5,602 bases of DNA, taken from positions 1 through 5,602 of the forward strand of contig CANCCJ010000165.1 in NCBI GenBank assembly GCA_947374535.1. Reading direction: 5' to 3'. This stretch comes from Comamonadaceae bacterium (GTDB taxonomy: Bacteria > Pseudomonadota > Gammaproteobacteria > Burkholderiales > Burkholderiaceae). The notes beneath the pieces were generated by a model that saw only the letters and a program-made list of their open reading frames with translations, made no database searches and was not told the origin of the DNA. The position numbers and the translations under genes are program-made. This document shows positions 1-5,602 of this stretch, one piece after another (position 1 is the first letter of the stretch; each line of letters begins with the position of its first letter).

Positions 1-83
1 TTTACATGAAAGCTGGTGATGTGATTGAAATCGAAATCACTGGCTTAGGCACCCTACGCAACGTGGTGTCAAACGCCGCTTAA
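1..83 (+). CDS. FAH-family hydrolase/hydratase, C-terminal end only (partial)
   Basis: Only the last 26 complete codons are present, read from position 3 to the TAA at 81-83; the start lies outside the window. The residues include KAGDVIEIEITGLGTLRN, which closely matches the closing beta-strands of fumarylacetoacetate hydrolase family proteins (usual form GDvveveieGiGtLrNpv). Members cleave or hydrate carbon-carbon bonds of keto acids, for example acylpyruvate hydrolase or 2-keto-4-pentenoate hydratase, and use a divalent metal bound by acidic residues that lie upstream of the window. The stop is 10 bases before the next start on the same strand, so it is probably co-transcribed with the HyuA/HyuB genes and may act on a product of their pathway. 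The exact substrate cannot be read from this tail. Confidence 0.8.
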   Translation, partial: YMKAGDVIEIEITGLGTLRNVVSNAA

Positions 84-88
84 AGGAA
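82..88 (+). promoter_or_regulatory. Ribosome binding site of the HyuA-type gene
   Basis: The purine run AAAGGAA lies 5 bases before the ATG at 94 and overlaps the stop codon of the upstream FAH-family gene. The position supports ATG 94 as the true start and suggests translational coupling between the two genes. Confidence 0.65.
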
Positions 89-93
89 AAATA

Positions 94-2178
94 ATGTCTG
101 AATCAAAAAACTCTTTACGAATTGCGGTCGACATTGGCGGCACATTCACAGATATGGCTTGCTTTGACGAGTCCACAGGTGCGATTTCATTCGGTAAAGC
201 ACTCTCAACCCATGGCGAACTGGTCACAGGTATCCAAAACACCCTAGATAACGCTGGCATTGATTTAAGCAATGGCTATCTGTTCCTGCACGGCTCAACC
301 ATTGCGATCAACACCTTGCTTGAGCGCAATGGCGCAAAAACCGCTTTGCTGATCACGGAAGGCTTTCGTGACATCTATGAAATTGGCCGCGTGAATCGAC
401 CAGATGCCTACAACCTGTTCTTTTCAAAGCATGAGCCTCTGGTCCCGCGCTCACTGCGCTACGAGGTATCAGAGCGTTTGCGTGCCGATGGCTCCTTACA
501 CAAGCCCTTAGATGAAGAGGCTGTGCGCGCACTTGCACAAGAACTGAAAGCAAAGCACATTGAAGCAGTTGCTGTGCTGCTATTGCATTCGTACCGCAAC
601 CCTGACCACGAACGTCGCGTCAAGGCCATCTTGCAAGAGGAAATTCCAGGTGCATTTGTGACGGCATCGCATGAGCTATCACAGGAATACCGCGAGTTTG
701 AACGCGTATCGACAGCCGTAGCGAATTCGTATGTCGGTCCGCGTGTCTCGGACTACCTCGGTGAGCTAGAGCATCACTTGAGCGACAAGGGATTTAAAGG
801 TGATTTTTATGCTGTGCAATCTACCGGTGGCTTATTTCCCGTAGAGCATGCGCGCCGCGATTGCGTGCGCATGCTTGAGTCTGGCCCTGCTGCGGGTGTG
901 ATTGGCGCGCAGGCAATTTGCGAACAATTGGGAATGCCAGATTCCATTGCCTTTGACATGGGCGGAACAACGGCAAAGGCTGGCGTGATCAGTGAAGGTC
1001 GTCCATTGACGACAGGCAGTGCGCTCATCGGGGGTTATGAAAAGGCTTTGCCAATTCAGATCCCAATGATGGACATTTTTGAAGTGGGCACGGGCGGTGG
1101 TTCTATTGCGCGCGTTGAGTTGGGAAATTCATTGCGCGTTGGCCCCCGCTCTGCAGGCAGCATGCCTGGGCCCGTTTGCTACGGTCGCGATGGCACTGAA
1201 CCCACGGTGACAGATGCCAACCTGATTCTGGGTCGCTTAGATGAACACAACTTCCTCGGTGGCGAAATGCCTTTGTACTTGGACCGTGCCAAGCACGCCA
1301 TGGAGGAAAAAATCGCAAAGCCTTTGGGCTTGGATGCAACCAAGGCAGCAGATGGCATTTTGCGTATCGCTGTGACACAAATGTCTCATGCCGTTAAAGC
1401 CGTCACGACTGAGCGAGGTCTAGATGCAGGCAGTTTCACCATGGTGGTGTATGGCGGCGCAGGCCCACTACACGCCTCTGCCATTGCGCGTGAAATTGGT
1501 ATCCGCAAGGTCTTGATTCCACATGCGCCTGGTTACTTCTCTGCCTATGGCATGTTGTTCAGCGACTTGCGCTATGACTATGTCCGCTCGGTGTTCCGCC
1601 GCTTGGACAGCTTGTCATTTGATGAAATCGAAGCCTATTACAAAGAGATGGAAGACGAAGGCCGTGCAGCAATTGGTGCTTCACAAATTCGTCCAGAAGA
1701 AATCGTCTTTGAGCGTGCCGCAGACATGCGTTACTTCGGCCAAGAGCATGCAGTGACAGTTGACTTACCTCACGAGTTTTTTGTCAGCAAAGACCGTGCG
1801 GCAATCAAAAATCATTTTGATGAAGTGCACAAAGTGCGCTACGGAACTTCTGCCCCCAAAGAAGCGGCAGACATTGTCAGCTTGCGCGTCACCGTGTTGG
1901 GCCGTATGAAAAAACCGCCACGCAACGCCGTGGAATCCGGAGAAGCATCCCCTGATGCGAAAGCTTTGCGTGCGCACAAGCCCGTCTATTTCCGCAGTGC
2001 GGGTCAGTTTGTTGATACGGCTGTCTATCGACGCGATTTGCTCAAGAGCGGCAATGAGTTTCATGGCCCAGCACTCGTGGAAGAGCATGCATCCACCACC
2101 GTCGTTCAACCAGGCGACAGCGTCAAAGTTGATCTGTACGGCAACCTTCAAATTTCCATCGGGAGTGACCGCTCATGA
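94..2178 (+). CDS. HyuA-type hydantoinase/oxoprolinase family subunit (ATP-binding)
   Basis: This 694-residue protein is a full-length member of the hydantoinase A / 5-oxoprolinase / acetone carboxylase beta family, usually about 680-720 residues. These ASKHA-fold subunits use ATP to phosphorylate a carbonyl, enol or amide so that the HyuB partner can hydrolyse or carboxylate it in the cytoplasm. The N-terminal domain opens with the phosphate-binding motif DIGGTFTD (residues 13-20). The central hydantoinase A domain carries DMGGTTAK (288-295), GTGGGSIA (332-339) and GGAGPLH (454-460). From about residue 520 onwards is the C-terminal domain, ending in a typical GPALVEEHASTTVVQPGD stretch. All nucleotide-binding motifs look intact, so activity is expected. 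The gene overlaps the HyuB-type gene by 4 bases (ATGA), as expected for subunits of one complex. Whether the substrate is a hydantoin, 5-oxoproline, a ketone or another compound cannot be decided from sequence, so no symbol is given. Confidence 0.93.
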   Translation: MSESKNSLRIAVDIGGTFTDMACFDESTGAISFGKALSTHGELVTGIQNTLDNAGIDLSNGYLFLHGSTIAINTLLERNGAKTALLITEGFRDIYEIGRVNRPDAYNLFFSKHEPLVPRSLRYEVSERLRADGSLHKPLDEEAVRALAQELKAKHIEAVAVLLLHSYRNPDHERRVKAILQEEIPGAFVTASHELSQEYREFERVSTAVANSYVGPRVSDYLGELEHHLSDKGFKGDFYAVQSTGGLFPVEHARRDCVRMLESGPAAGVIGAQAICEQLGMPDSIAFDMGGTTAKAGVISEGRPLTTGSALIGGYEKALPIQIPMMDIFEVGTGGGSIARVELGNSLRVGPRSAGSMPGPVCYGRDGTEPTVTDANLILGRLDEHNFLGGEMPLYLDRAKHAMEEKIAKPLGLDATKAADGILRIAVTQMSHAVKAVTTERGLDAGSFTMVVYGGAGPLHASAIAREIGIRKVLIPHAPGYFSAYGMLFSDLRYDYVRSVFRRLDSLSFDEIEAYYKEMEDEGRAAIGASQIRPEEIVFERAADMRYFGQEHAVTVDLPHEFFVSKDRAAIKNHFDEVHKVRYGTSAPKEAADIVSLRVTVLGRMKKPPRNAVESGEASPDAKALRAHKPVYFRSAGQFVDTAVYRRDLLKSGNEFHGPALVEEHASTTVVQPGDSVKVDLYGNLQISIGSDRS
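2161..2165 (+). promoter_or_regulatory. Ribosome binding site of the HyuB-type gene
   Basis: GGGAG lies inside the end of the HyuA-type gene, 9 bases before the ATG at 2175. With the ATGA stop/start overlap it supports coupled translation of the two subunits and fixes the HyuB-type start. Confidence 0.6.
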
Positions 2179-3935
2179 GCACGACACAAGTACAACACGT
2201 TAATGCACAGACTGTAGATCCAGTCATTGTGGAAATCATCCGTAATGGCTTATTTGCTGTAACGGAGGAAATGAAAACCAACTTGATGCGCACCGCATAC
2301 AACCTCATCATTTATGAAGCGTTGGATTTCACGGTCGGTCTATTTACCAAGGAGGGGGATACTGTTTCTATCGGTTTGGGGTTGCCGATGTTCATTCGAG
2401 GCATGTCTGAAACAGTCAAGTCGAAGATTCGTCACTTTGGTTATGAAAACATCCATCCCGGCGATATCTTGGTGACGAATGATGCCTACACCACAGGCAG
2501 CCACTTGAACCACTTCACATTCACGATGCCTGTGTTTCATGATGGTGAGCTGATTGGCTTTACCTGTTGCATGGCGCACTGGTTAGATGTGGGCGGCAGC
2601 TTGGGGCAGATCACAACTGATATTTATTCCGAAGGCATCCAGATTCCTATCGTGAAGTATCAAACTGCAGGCAAAGTCAACCAAGACTTGCTGGACATCA
2701 TTGCGATGAATGTGCGTATGCCTGAGCGTGCTTTGGGTGACTTACGCGCCCAAATCACGGCCATCACTACTGGTGAGCGTCGATTCTTGGAGTTGGTGCA
2801 GCGTTACGGAAATCATGACGTCCAAGCCTCCATTCTTCAAATCATGGATGCCTCTGAAGCGCTCGCTCGCCAAAACACATTGTCTATTCCGGATGGCGTG
2901 TACGAAGCCGAATCCTTCATGGATGACGATGGTTTAGAAATTGGTAAACGTATTCCGATTCGCGTCAAGGTCACCGTCAAAGGCGATGAGATGGAAGTGG
3001 ACCTGTCGGATGTGAGCAAGCAAGTCAAAGGCTTCTACAACTCTGGTTTCACAACAGGTATTGCTTGTGCGCAAGTCGCCTACAAGTGCTTGACCACGCC
3101 GACAGACTACCCCGTGAATGACGGTAGTTTTCGACCGCTGAAGGTCATCATGCCAATGGGCACTGTCATCAGTGCTGAGCGTCCATACCCTATGCGTGTT
3201 TGGATGACTTTCCCAATGACTGTGATCGACACCATTTTCAAAGCACTCGCACCAGCGATTCCTCATCGCGCCATTGCTGGCCACCATGCTGATTTGGTAT
3301 TTCCCAACATTCATGGCATTTCGCCTGAAGATGGTCGCTTGTTCATTGTGGGCATTGGCCCATTGGGCGGTGGCTGGGGCGCCAAGTCGCGTGAAGACGG
3401 CGTCTCTGTGACGGTGTGCATCAACGATGGCGACACGCACAACAGCCCAACCGAACAACTGGAAGCGAAATATCCTGTTCTGGTTGAAAGCTATAAGATT
3501 CGTGAAGACAGTGCAGGTGCGGGCGAGTTCCGTGGTGGCTTGGGCGCAGAGATGGTGGTGCAGGCGTTATCACCGTTCTCTGTGACCACTCGAATCGACC
3601 GCATGCATTGCAAACCTTGGGGTTTAGAAGGTGGCGGAGAAGCCGCTGGCAATGGCATTGCCATTCGTCACAAAGGTGAGTGGAGCTCTGATTTGCCCAA
3701 CGCCAAAATCTTCAATGTCCGCTTAGAACGCGGCGATGCCTACAAGATGCTTTCTGGTGGTGGCGGCGGTTTTGGCAGCCCATTCAAGCGTGACGCAGAT
3801 GCAGTGGCGCATGACGTGCGCGAAGGCTATGTCAGCCGCGAAGCTGCTGAAAAACTCTACGGCGTGGCCTTGGATGACAACTTTGTAGTGAAGCCATCTG
3901 AGACTCAGCTTTTGCGAAGCAAAGCCCTTGCCTGA
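2175..3935 (+). CDS. HyuB-type hydantoinase/oxoprolinase family subunit
   Basis: This 586-residue protein is a full-length hydantoinase B family member, the partner of HyuA and a homologue of the acetone carboxylase alpha subunit. It is thought to carry the metal-dependent site acting on the substrate activated by HyuA. Family landmarks are PGDILVTNDAY (residues about 95-105), GSHLNH (108-113), AHWLDVGG (134-141), GDLRAQI near 190, and the glycine-rich end GGGGGFGSP (528-536) followed by a DV-EGYVS-EAAEKLYGV segment. H110 and H135 are 25 residues apart, the same spacing as the two metal-binding histidines I recall from acetone carboxylase alpha. The third usual position, Asp three residues after the first His, is His113 here. 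The closest subfamily appears to be the one with SEGIQIPI and NVRMPERALGDLRAQ rather than classic hydantoinases; this is from memory, not a search. Its stop overlaps or nearly abuts the next small gene. Confidence 0.93.
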   Translation: MSTTQVQHVNAQTVDPVIVEIIRNGLFAVTEEMKTNLMRTAYNLIIYEALDFTVGLFTKEGDTVSIGLGLPMFIRGMSETVKSKIRHFGYENIHPGDILVTNDAYTTGSHLNHFTFTMPVFHDGELIGFTCCMAHWLDVGGSLGQITTDIYSEGIQIPIVKYQTAGKVNQDLLDIIAMNVRMPERALGDLRAQITAITTGERRFLELVQRYGNHDVQASILQIMDASEALARQNTLSIPDGVYEAESFMDDDGLEIGKRIPIRVKVTVKGDEMEVDLSDVSKQVKGFYNSGFTTGIACAQVAYKCLTTPTDYPVNDGSFRPLKVIMPMGTVISAERPYPMRVWMTFPMTVIDTIFKALAPAIPHRAIAGHHADLVFPNIHGISPEDGRLFIVGIGPLGGGWGAKSREDGVSVTVCINDGDTHNSPTEQLEAKYPVLVESYKIREDSAGAGEFRGGLGAEMVVQALSPFSVTTRIDRMHCKPWGLEGGGEAAGNGIAIRHKGEWSSDLPNAKIFNVRLERGDAYKMLSGGGGGFGSPFKRDADAVAHDVREGYVSREAAEKLYGVALDDNFVVKPSETQLLRSKALA

Positions 3936-4353
3936 GTTATTTGAAATGACAGCATCCCAACAGCAAGCTGCTTACCTCTCCGGTCTTTGGAATCGGTTAT
4001 CAGGTCAGCACGTTGCAATGGGATGCTCATGCACGATGAGTGGCATGAGTGTCACGCTCGAAGATTTCGAGCTAGACATCGCTGACTATTTATGGGCGGA
4101 AAGTGAACGACTAGGCCAGACAGATGTCGTGGCTTTTTTGCTTGCACCAGGCCCTATCGCCTCACAAAACCAAGCCATTCGAAACATCTTGAGCCGCTTG
4201 GAAGATGACGAGGAAGTGAGTGAATCTGTGACAGGTTGGTTGCTGCCACGCATGACAAAAACGATTGAGTCATACGCCAAGCTTCACGGACCTGCACCTG
4301 AGGCCCCCTTATTTGGAGGTTCATCCGCATGGCGCAAAGGTTACAGAGATTAA
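3928..4353 (+). CDS. Uncharacterised small protein with a CSC motif, coupled to HyuB
   Basis: I do not recognise this protein. From TTG 3928 it has 141 residues and overlaps the HyuB-type gene by 8 bases; from ATG 3946 it has 135 residues and begins 10 bases after that gene's stop. Neither start has a good ribosome binding site, so translation is probably coupled to the gene before; ATG 3946 is slightly preferred because the reading MTASQQQAAYLSGLWNRL looks like a natural helical N-terminus. The protein shows no signal peptide and no membrane segment. It is acidic, with an EDDEE run (92-96, numbered from TTG), and has a Cys-Ser-Cys pair at residues 33-35 within MGCSCTMSGM, its only two cysteines. 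The rest looks helical. The pair could bind a metal or be redox active, but two cysteines are too few for a classic zinc ribbon. Its place suggests an accessory or third subunit of the HyuA/HyuB complex, which is inference only. Confidence 0.75.
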   Translation: MPELFEMTASQQQAAYLSGLWNRLSGQHVAMGCSCTMSGMSVTLEDFELDIADYLWAESERLGQTDVVAFLLAPGPIASQNQAIRNILSRLEDDEEVSESVTGWLLPRMTKTIESYAKLHGPAPEAPLFGGSSAWRKGYRD

Positions 4354-4378
4354 GCAGGTGTGAGTTCAAAATTTAATT

Positions 4379-4383
4379 GGAGA
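4379..4383 (+). promoter_or_regulatory. Ribosome binding site that decides the receptor start
   Basis: GGAGA ends 5 bases before ATG 4389. A TTG at 4377 in the same frame would add four residues (reading METN), but it overlaps this site and would itself have no ribosome binding site. ATG 4389 is therefore the start. Confidence 0.75.
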
Positions 4384-4388
4384 CAAAC

Positions 4389-5357
4389 ATGATTTCATTG
4401 ACTAAAAAAATGCTATCCATTGCATTGCTGACGGCAACCGCATTTGCATCGGCACAGACAAAATTCCCAGATGGCACGATCAAATTGATCGTGCCATTTG
4501 CTGCGGGTGGCGGTGTGGATAACGCCGCACGTTTGATTGCAAAACAGATGCAATCCAATTTGAATGTCTCCATCGTGGTGGAGAACAAACCCGGTGCCAG
4601 CGGAATAATTGGCGCTAAGTTTGTTCAAACATCCACGCCTGACGGGCAGACTTTGCTTTTCTCTGCCTCCACACAAGCATTGACCAAGCTGGTCATTGCA
4701 AACCCACCCTACGACCCATTGACTGATTTTTCTTATGTGGCACGCGTGGGTGAAGCGCCGTTACTCATGGTCATTGCGCCGACATTGCCACAAACGAAAT
4801 TGAAAGATGTCATGGATGCAGCCAAACAAAATCCAGACAAATGGACCGCTGGTTTGCCAGCATTAGGCGCAGCCAGTCATTTGGCCACATTGATGTTTGC
4901 CAAAGAAGGCAATCTGAATCTGACCATGACAGCCTACAAAGGCACAGCACCAGCATTGACGGATGTCGCCGGTGGACACTCGCAAATTTTGATTGACTCC
5001 ATCATCTCGCTGCAGTCGATGGCTAAAGCTGGCAAAGTCAAGCCCATCATCGTCACTTCAGCAAAACGTAGTTCTGTGATGCCAAATGTGCCCACCGCAT
5101 CTGAGAGTGGCTATCCCAAATTTGTCACCGAGTCTTGGTATGGCATTTGGGCGCCAAAAGGAACACCTGATGACCGAGTTCAATTGCTCAATAAGGCGGC
5201 CAATGAAGCGGTGCGACAACTCACCAAATCGGGTGCTTTTGAACAGCTCGGCATTGAGCCCGTCGTAGAGTCAGTCGATGAATTCAAGAAGTACACAGGA
5301 AAGTACATCACCGAGAATGCAGAACTGTTAAAGGGCGCAGGCTTTAAACCTGAGTAA
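4389..5357 (+). CDS. Bug/TctC-family periplasmic solute-binding receptor
   Basis: This 322-residue protein is a tripartite tricarboxylate transporter receptor of the Bug (TctC) family, at the usual length. It begins with a Sec signal peptide: a basic start (TKK, residues 5-7), a hydrophobic core (8-19) and a likely cut after ASA at residue 22. No cysteine is seen, so it is a soluble periplasmic protein, not a lipoprotein. Family marks are KLIVPFAAGGGVDNAAR (32-48, with Asp44 in the ligand-binding loop), VVENKPGASGIIGA, YKGTAPALTDVAGG (183-196) and WYGIWAPKGTP (250-260), typical of a type 2 periplasmic binding fold with two lobes. Such receptors bind small organic acids, amides or related molecules. 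No TctA/TctB permease genes are in the window, so it may use a distant transporter or act as a sensor. It is the last gene before a strong terminator and probably captures the substrate of the upstream enzymes. Confidence 0.95.
   Translation: MISLTKKMLSIALLTATAFASAQTKFPDGTIKLIVPFAAGGGVDNAARLIAKQMQSNLNVSIVVENKPGASGIIGAKFVQTSTPDGQTLLFSASTQALTKLVIANPPYDPLTDFSYVARVGEAPLLMVIAPTLPQTKLKDVMDAAKQNPDKWTAGLPALGAASHLATLMFAKEGNLNLTMTAYKGTAPALTDVAGGHSQILIDSIISLQSMAKAGKVKPIIVTSAKRSSVMPNVPTASESGYPKFVTESWYGIWAPKGTPDDRVQLLNKAANEAVRQLTKSGAFEQLGIEPVVESVDEFKKYTGKYITENAELLKGAGFKPE
4471..4497. repeat. 27-nt near-perfect palindrome inside the receptor gene
   Basis: The left arm ATGGCACGATCAA (4471-4483) and right arm TTGATCGTGCCAT (4485-4497) are exact reverse complements around one central A at 4484. 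It covers codons 28-37 (D-G-T-I-K-L-I-V-P-F), just after the signal peptide. In RNA it could fold into a stem of about 12 bp with a three-base loop; in DNA it has the two-fold symmetry of a dimeric regulator site. Part of the symmetry may be chance, since the encoded residues are common in this family, but 13 matched pairs is notable. A regulatory role is not shown. Confidence 0.6.
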
Positions 5358-5371
5358 GCCAGCCGTGCGGC

Positions 5372-5408
5372 AAATGCCAGTCAGTTAGACCACTGACTGG
5401 CATTTTTT
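5372..5408 (+). terminator. Intrinsic (Rho-independent) terminator
   Basis: A perfect 14-bp stem pairs AAATGCCAGTCAGT (5372-5385) with ACTGACTGGCATTT (5392-5405) around the 6-base loop TAGACC, and runs into six T residues (5403-5408). It starts 14 bases after the receptor stop and should end the operon transcript. The opposite strand has only a short T run, so strong bidirectional action is less likely. It insulates the catabolic block from the methyltransferase gene downstream. Confidence 0.93.
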
Positions 5409-5465
5409 ATTACGCATTCAGAATTACCCAAATCAAAAAAAGGAATACTTTCAATTACCATTCAG

Positions 5466-5480
5466 GCTCACTTAATGAGC
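5466..5480. promoter_or_regulatory. Small inverted repeat just before the methyltransferase gene
   Basis: GCTCA (5466-5470) and TGAGC (5476-5480) form an inverted repeat around CTTAA, ending 5 bases before ATG 5486. The right arm contains the only purine-rich stretch (GAG) at ribosome binding distance, so a bound protein or a hairpin here could limit translation or transcription of the methyltransferase. The arms are only 5 bp and this could be chance. Confidence 0.3.
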
Positions 5481-5485
5481 ACTAA

Positions 5486-5602
5486 ATGGGTCTTAATTGG
5501 AACGAAATTAAATCTAGGGCATTGCTTTTTAGCAAAACCTGGGCTGATGCCAGCAACGAAGACAGCGAAGCCAAACCCTTCTGGATTGCCTTCTTTGAAA
5601 TA
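5486..5602 (+). CDS. MmeI-like DNA methyltransferase (restriction-modification), N-terminus only
   Basis: The gene starts at ATG 5486 and stays open to the right edge, giving 39 residues. An in-frame TAA directly before the ATG (5483-5485) rules out an earlier start. The residues WNEIKSRALLFSKTWADA (5-22), then SEAKPFWIAFFEI (27-39), match the N-terminal helical region of the MmeI / class I SAM-dependent DNA methyltransferase family, where the common form is WNEI--RA--FSKEWAD---E-AEAKSFWD-FF. These are large proteins, often around 900 residues or more, that methylate adenine in DNA; some also carry a nuclease domain (type IIG/IIL), while others work with a separate nuclease or in larger defence loci. 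The catalytic motifs lie outside the window, so the type cannot be told. There is no good ribosome binding site, only a weak GAG 6 bases upstream. The gap before it (5409-5485) is A/T-rich and shows no convincing promoter. Confidence 0.8.
   Translation, partial: MGLNWNEIKSRALLFSKTWADASNEDSEAKPFWIAFFEI

Noticed and set aside
845..875. Inverted repeat with 9-base arms (AGCATGCGC / GCGCATGCT) and a 13-base spacer
   Set aside because: It lies in a conserved coding stretch of the HyuA-type gene (EHARRDCVRML) with ordinary Arg, His and Met codons; GC-rich arms of this size are plausible by chance.
1765..2151. Minus-strand open frame of 128 codons
   Set aside because: It lies inside the conserved C-terminal part of the HyuA-type gene and shows no recognisable domain or ribosome binding site.
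2934..3458. Minus-strand open frame of 174 codons
   Set aside because: It lies wholly inside the HyuB-type gene on the other strand, has no family resemblance and is rich in His, Trp and Arg, as expected of an antisense shadow.
4377..4388. TTG start giving a receptor four residues longer
   Set aside because: The TTG overlaps the GGAGA that serves the ATG at 4389, and the shorter form gives a normal signal peptide.
5446..5478. Possible promoter for the methyltransferase gene (TTTCAA spaced 18 bases from TAATGA, or TACTTT as a -10)
   Set aside because: The matches to sigma-70 consensus are poor, and A/T-rich sequence gives such hits by chance.
5522..5535. Small hairpin TTGCT-TTTT-AGCAA inside the methyltransferase gene
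   Set aside because: A 5-bp A/T-rich stem within coding sequence is too weak to mean anything.
5475..5602. Second open frame from ATG 5475 in another frame
   Set aside because: It overlaps the methyltransferase N-terminus, and its product resembles no protein, while the frame from 5486 matches a known family.

Overview
The window reads as part of a proteobacterial chromosome, most likely from a Burkholderiales betaproteobacterium. The main reason is a periplasmic solute receptor of the Bug/TctC type beside hydantoinase/oxoprolinase-family genes, a combination very common in that order. Base composition looks close to balanced. The species cannot be named from this window.

Positions 1-5357 hold one tightly packed plus-strand block that looks like a single catabolic operon. 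It contains: (i) the last 26 codons of a fumarylacetoacetate-hydrolase (FAH) family gene; (ii) a HyuA-type ATP-dependent hydrolase/carboxylase subunit (94-2178); (iii) its HyuB-type partner (2175-3935), joined by an ATGA stop/start overlap; (iv) a small uncharacterised protein with a Cys-Ser-Cys motif (3928 or 3946 to 4353); (v) a secreted Bug/TctC-type binding protein (4389-5357). A strong intrinsic terminator with a perfect 14-bp stem (5372-5408) closes the block. The likely logic is that the receptor captures a small organic acid or amide in the periplasm, HyuA/HyuB (perhaps with the small protein) activates it with ATP for ring opening or carboxylation, and the FAH-family enzyme processes a keto-acid product. 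The substrate is unknown, and no TctA/TctB membrane partner lies in the window.

After the terminator comes a short A/T-rich gap. At 5486 a new plus-strand gene starts and runs off the right edge. Its first 39 residues resemble the N-terminus of MmeI-like DNA methyltransferases (type II restriction-modification), so the right edge seems to pass from metabolism into a restriction or defence locus.

The points most worth a second look are: a 27-nt near-perfect palindrome inside the receptor gene; a His in place of the usual Asp in the presumed metal site of HyuB; the small protein as a possible third subunit; and a small inverted repeat over the presumed ribosome binding region of the methyltransferase gene. 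No RNA gene, CRISPR array or mobile element was recognised. Nothing here proves a new system; the novelty would lie in the unknown substrate and the small protein.
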